Of a DNA stretch of 64,000 bases, positions 60,600 to 64,000 are shown one piece after another. Location of the stretch: contig NZ_QLKS01000005.1 in assembly GCF_003350005.1 (NCBI RefSeq), positions 62,001 to 126,000 of the forward strand, in the 5' to 3' direction. Source of the DNA: Psychrobacter proteolyticus. Its GTDB lineage: Bacteria > Pseudomonadota > Gammaproteobacteria > Pseudomonadales > Moraxellaceae. The translations under genes and the position numbers were made by a program. Each line of letters starts with the position of its first letter. The first letter of the stretch is position 1. The notes beneath the pieces were generated by a model. The model did not search any database and was not told the DNA's origin. It saw only the letters and a program-made list of their open reading frames with translations.

Positions 60600-60624
60600 A
60601 AGCACGTTAAAGAACGTGCTTTTA
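60600..60624 (+). terminator. Terminator after glnD
   Basis: A 9-bp perfect stem (AAGCACGTT / AACGTGCTT) with loop AAAG is followed by TTTATTT. Confidence 0.82.
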
Positions 60625-60638
60625 TTTGTAATGTGCTT

Positions 60639-61310
60639 CTATAGCGTACTTCTATAAGTTATCTCGCTGGCATGTTCATTCAGTTCATCATCAGCCAGCT
60701 CTGGCGGCAAAATACCTACTTCGGGTGGCTGTTGCTCCATGATTAAACGCCCTACTTCGACCTCTCTTTGTAGCAGGCACTGCAAGCTTGCTAAGTGAAA
60801 CTGTCCATCTAGATAATTGTCTAACGCTTCCAGAGAAATAGGCGATTTGGCATGCACATCAGGATAAAGACTGTCCTCTGCCAAAATAATCATTTCATTG
60901 AGCGCCTCTTCATGCATCAGCTCATCATTATCTATTTTACGTTGCAGCTTGTTTGCTAACTGGCTTTTAGCAGCAAGCGCGCTGACAAAAAGTAGGGTCT
61001 GTATCATAAACAAAGAAATATACTGCCATAGCGGTAACGAGATACTAAAGACATTATTGAGCATCATCAAAGCCATCGCCACTATCACATAACCGACTAG
61101 CTGCCATAGTAGCCACATAATTAGGCTGTTTTCACCATACCAAAAAATTTTCTTTTCTTGACGGCCGATCATTTGCTGACGGGCTTGCCACCAGCACTGC
61201 TCACGCTCTTTGAGGAGTTTATATAATTTGGAGCGCTGTGGACTATCATCAAAATTTTTATTATTGATATCTTTAGTGATGAGATCATCATTATTTAGCA
61301 CACTAGACAT
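60639..61310 (-). CDS. Two-TM membrane protein of unknown function
   Basis: I do not recognise this 223-residue protein. A polar, basic N-terminus with Trp-rich QCWWQARQQM precedes two membrane segments (about 63-85, LIMWLLWQLVGYVIVAMALM, and about 95-113, YISLFMIQTLLFVSALAA). A cytoplasmic acidic helical C-terminal region of about 100 residues follows, ending with PPEVGILPPELADDELNEHA. It lies convergent with glnD and divergent from dapC. No homology to a named family is apparent from reading. Confidence 0.78.
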   Translation of the reverse strand: MSSVLNNDDLITKDINNKNFDDSPQRSKLYKLLKEREQCWWQARQQMIGRQEKKIFWYGENSLIMWLLWQLVGYVIVAMALMMLNNVFSISLPLWQYISLFMIQTLLFVSALAAKSQLANKLQRKIDNDELMHEEALNEMIILAEDSLYPDVHAKSPISLEALDNYLDGQFHLASLQCLLQREVEVGRLIMEQQPPEVGILPPELADDELNEHASEITYRSTL

Positions 61311-61571
61311 ATCAAACTATCCTTAAAACGATCTACCACGTTTGTGATGTAGTCATTTTTTATATTGTTATAGGTTATACATTATGAAAGGTTCAAAAGA
61401 CTTTTGAGCGACTACCTATTTGGTAGTCATACAACGAATAGCTTACGCTTGGTAAATGCCTATTCACGATATAAGAAGAAAAGGACAAAAAATTAGAGAA
61501 GTGCTACACTGCTCTAATGTAAATTTTCTTTATAACTTTATTATTAATTGTCTATTATAGTTATCACACTT

Positions 61572-62801
61572 ATGAATCACAACTTAAAGCATCTACATCC
61601 TTATCCATTCGCAAAGATGGCAACATTGCTTGCTGATAGCAAGCCTGCCAACGGTTACAGTGAAATAAAGCTCGGTATTGGTGAGCCAAAACATGAGCCC
61701 CCTGCATTTGTGCTGGACGTCCTACGCGAAAACTTGGACAAAATAAGTCGTTATCCAACCACAAACGGTATGTTTGAGCTACGTCAAACTATCGCCCACT
61801 GGTTAGAGAAGCGGTTTTTTCTTAATCACGTCGATGCCAATACTCAAGTATTACCCGTGATGGGTACGCGTGAAGCGATTTTTAGCTTTGTACAAGCGGT
61901 CGTTGATCATGATGTAGCTGACAAAGAGAGCAATTCTCTAGCACCCAATACATCGCCTACGGTTGTCATGCCCAACCCTTTTTATCAGATATATGAAGGC
62001 GCAGCGATACTGGCACAGGCAACGCCTTATTTTGTCCCTTGTACATCAGATAATGACTACAAAGGTGACTATCGCGCGGTACCAAAAGACGTTTGGACGC
62101 GTACGCAGCTATTGTTTGCCTGTAGTCCAAACAATCCAACAGGCTCCGTCATGACAATGGATGACTGGGAATACCTCATTCGTCTGTCAGATCAGTACGG
62201 TTTTATTATTGCCAGTGACGAGTGTTATAGCGAGCTGTATTTTGATACAGCACCGATTGGATTGCTTCAAGCTTGTGCGGCCCTTGGTCGCCGTGATTTC
62301 AAAAACTGTATTGTGTTCCACTCTTTATCTAAACGTTCGAACTTACCGGGTTTGCGCTCTGGGTTTGTGGCTGGTGATGCCAAAATTTTGCAGGCTTATT
62401 TGCAATATCGTACTTACCAAGGTTGTGCGATGCCGATACCACATCAGCTGGCCTCTATCGCTGCATGGCAAGACGAAAAACACGTCGCTCATAATCGAGC
62501 GCTATACCAAGAGAAGTTTGCCCTATGGATGTCTGAGCTTGGGGAATTGCTAGAGTTACGCATGCCTGATGCTGGGTTCTACTTCTGGGTCAAAGTACCT
62601 GAGCAGTTCGGCGGTGATGATGAAATTTTTGTCAAGGCGTTGTATGAGCAAGCCAATATTCATGCATTGGCAGGACGTTATTTGTCACGTGAAGTTGATG
62701 GTCATAATCCTGGACAAGGTTATGGGCGTATCGCTTTGGTCGCGAGTGTCGATGAGAGCCGAGAAGCAATCAGTCGTATCCGCAAATTATTAGGTGCTTA
62801 A
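61572..62801 (+). CDS. dapC: N-succinyldiaminopimelate aminotransferase
   Basis: PLP-dependent class I/II aminotransferase of lysine and peptidoglycan precursor synthesis. The 409-residue product begins MNHNLKHLHPYPFAKMATLL. It contains ISRYPTTNGMFELRQTI, ACSPNNPTGSVMTMDDW, SDECYSELYFD and the PLP lysine in FHSLSKRSNLPGLRSGFVAG. The C-terminal segment is RMPDAGFYFWVKVPE. The ATG at 61572 is preferred over a TTG at 61548; neither has a strong ribosome-binding site. Position after map and glnD supports the DapC assignment over other aminotransferases. Confidence 0.93.
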   Translation: MNHNLKHLHPYPFAKMATLLADSKPANGYSEIKLGIGEPKHEPPAFVLDVLRENLDKISRYPTTNGMFELRQTIAHWLEKRFFLNHVDANTQVLPVMGTREAIFSFVQAVVDHDVADKESNSLAPNTSPTVVMPNPFYQIYEGAAILAQATPYFVPCTSDNDYKGDYRAVPKDVWTRTQLLFACSPNNPTGSVMTMDDWEYLIRLSDQYGFIIASDECYSELYFDTAPIGLLQACAALGRRDFKNCIVFHSLSKRSNLPGLRSGFVAGDAKILQAYLQYRTYQGCAMPIPHQLASIAAWQDEKHVAHNRALYQEKFALWMSELGELLELRMPDAGFYFWVKVPEQFGGDDEIFVKALYEQANIHALAGRYLSREVDGHNPGQGYGRIALVASVDESREAISRIRKLLGA

Positions 62802-62848
62802 AGCTAATTAGAAAAATCTAATGTAGCTGAGATAAATGTCTCTATATT

Positions 62849-62897
62849 AAAAAGCCTCCAATAACCACAATATAAATAGGGTTATTGGAGGCTTTTT
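62849..62897 (+). terminator. Terminator after dapC
   Basis: An 18-bp perfect stem (AAAAAGCCTCCAATAACC and its complement) with a 13-base loop ends in a T run. Confidence 0.93.
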
Positions 62898-62954
62898 GTT
62901 TTATTAATGCTATAGTAAAGTCTATACCGAAAATATGCCATCAAGGATGATGCC

Positions 62955-64000
62955 ATGCCCCATCTTGATTTTAGCCAACCGCCCTTCGATGTATTGAGCT
63001 TAGCTGAGCGTCAAAGCATTAGAAAAAATACCCAGATACGCTACCTTGCCAAAAATGAAAGCTTGCCTGTAGAAGAACTGCAATGTCTATATGTCGTCAT
63101 CAAAGGGCAAATCGAGCAATCACTAGATGGTGAATTTGTCGCGTCCTATGTAGGTAGTAATCACGCTGACGGTCTGAACAATAATGATTGGTTTGATAGT
63201 CGCCGCCTGCCTGAATCACTTGCCAAGGATAATCAGCTAGAGCCTGAAAGTACACCTATACAGCCCTATCAATTCCGAGCCAGTGAAGAGACGTTACTGC
63301 TCCAAGTCGCTGGCACCGCTATCGATAAAATCAGCGCGCAAAATCATCTGGTACGCCAAATGCTATCAGACAAGCTGCCTGAACGATTAAAAGCATTGCG
63401 TCAACGACGTCATAATAAAACGCTAGATCCTGCCAGCTATACCAACCAACAAGAAGTACAGCAAATCATGCTGCAGCCAGTGACAGATGTTCATCTGTTA
63501 CCAGTCCATATCGTCGATGCCAATGATAGCTTGTACGAAGCGGCCAGCATCATGACCAAAGCTGGATTGAAACATGTGCTGGTCCGACCGCTACATGGCT
63601 TATGTGATTTAGATGACTTAAGTAGTTTAGATGGTACACAAACAGCGCAACTTGAGACAAGATTACTCTTAGGGATTTTGACCGATACTGATATTTGTCG
63701 TGCTGTAAGTGATAAACAAGATCCTGCTACTACTCCTTGCCAGCGCTATGCTAATTTTAATCTGCGCACGATCAAAGCCAGTGATGAGATTGGCGATGCG
63801 CTGCTGACCATGACTCGCTATCGTATTCATAGACTGCCAGTCATCGATAAGAGTGGCAATGTCGTCGGAGTACTTGGGCAAAGCGATATGCTCGCTCATA
63901 TTGGTCATCATTCGCAGCTAATTAGCATTCAAATCGAACAGGCACAAGACTTATCGAGCCTAGATACCACTGTTGAGCTGATCGGGCGCTATATTCGTGC
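62955..64000 (+). CDS. cNMP-like / CBS / DUF294 signalling protein (cut by window edge)
   Basis: The frame starts at an ATG with AGGATG upstream and stays open to the last base, giving 348 residues. Residues 1-145 resemble a cyclic-nucleotide-binding-like beta domain (LYVVIKGQIEQSL). A pair of CBS domains follows (about 170-315), with VDANDSLYEAASIMTKAGLK, GILTDTDICRAVS, IGDALLTMTRYRIHRLPVID and GVLGQSDMLAHIG. The last residues (TTVELIGRYIR) look like the start of a DUF294 nucleotidyltransferase domain. Such proteins are often encoded beside DNA polymerase III epsilon-like or sodium symporter genes. The full protein is probably about 600 residues. Confidence 0.88.
   Translation, partial: MPHLDFSQPPFDVLSLAERQSIRKNTQIRYLAKNESLPVEELQCLYVVIKGQIEQSLDGEFVASYVGSNHADGLNNNDWFDSRRLPESLAKDNQLEPESTPIQPYQFRASEETLLLQVAGTAIDKISAQNHLVRQMLSDKLPERLKALRQRRHNKTLDPASYTNQQEVQQIMLQPVTDVHLLPVHIVDANDSLYEAASIMTKAGLKHVLVRPLHGLCDLDDLSSLDGTQTAQLETRLLLGILTDTDICRAVSDKQDPATTPCQRYANFNLRTIKASDEIGDALLTMTRYRIHRLPVIDKSGNVVGVLGQSDMLAHIGHHSQLISIQIEQAQDLSSLDTTVELIGRYIR

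Noticed and set aside
62161-62553. 130-codon frame inside dapC
   Set aside because: It is an alternate frame of an intact aminotransferase gene and is Cys/Leu-rich without motifs.

Overview
The window is chromosomal DNA of a gammaproteobacterium, most likely a Psychrobacter-like member of the Moraxellaceae. I infer this from moderately AT-rich coding sequence, the S10 ribosomal operon close to rng-maf-mreDCB-gatCAB, the order trpF-trpB-trpA-accD-folC-SPOR gene, a lipase with its LifO foldase, and a 111-bp intergenic element of a type I recall from Psychrobacter. No species can be named from sequence reading alone.

Layout. 1-2704 (-): the front of the S10 ribosomal operon, with rplB cut by the left edge. 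3115-8336 (-): rng, maf and the cell-shape genes mreD, mreC and mreB. 9029-12447 (+): gatCAB, which makes Gln-tRNA and/or Asn-tRNA by transamidation, then tRNA-Pro(GGG). 12859-15300: three poorly characterised genes (DUF4760, DUF1853, DUF2726). 15551-23661 (-): a conserved trpF-trpB-trpA-accD-folC-SPOR block, interrupted between trpB and trpA by an AT-rich gene with a HEPN-like motif. 23863-28560: photolyase, a DUF4230 protein and proS. 28684-32373 (-): queF, a two-gene ABC-2 exporter and a c5-type cytochrome with a structured leader. 32726-38072: tRNA-Arg(CCG), a short intergenic element, a sirtuin, an adenine deaminase-type enzyme and a lemA/TPM-domain cluster. 39030-42563: an alanine/glycine symporter and two fasciclin lipoproteins with the remnant of a third. 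43151-48082: metH and a bile-acid/sodium-symporter family protein.

48112-51847 is the most accessory-looking part. It holds a degenerate second copy of the metH 3' end, two overlapping AT-rich genes (one with a phospholipase D-like nuclease signature), and two tiny tandem DUF2256 zinc-ribbon genes. 51916-56377 (-) is an envelope and secretion segment: a TolB-like lipoprotein, a META-domain lipoprotein, lifO and lipA, with tandem-repeat arrays between genes. 56693-64000 returns to housekeeping: map, glnD, dapC and the first half of a CBS-domain signalling protein cut by the right edge.

No CRISPR array, rRNA gene, complete insertion sequence, prophage or replication origin was seen. The best candidates for undescribed biology are the PLD-like two-gene locus (48287-51429), the HEPN-like gene inside the trp operon (20799-21542), and the structured leader of the cytochrome gene (about 32374-32500).
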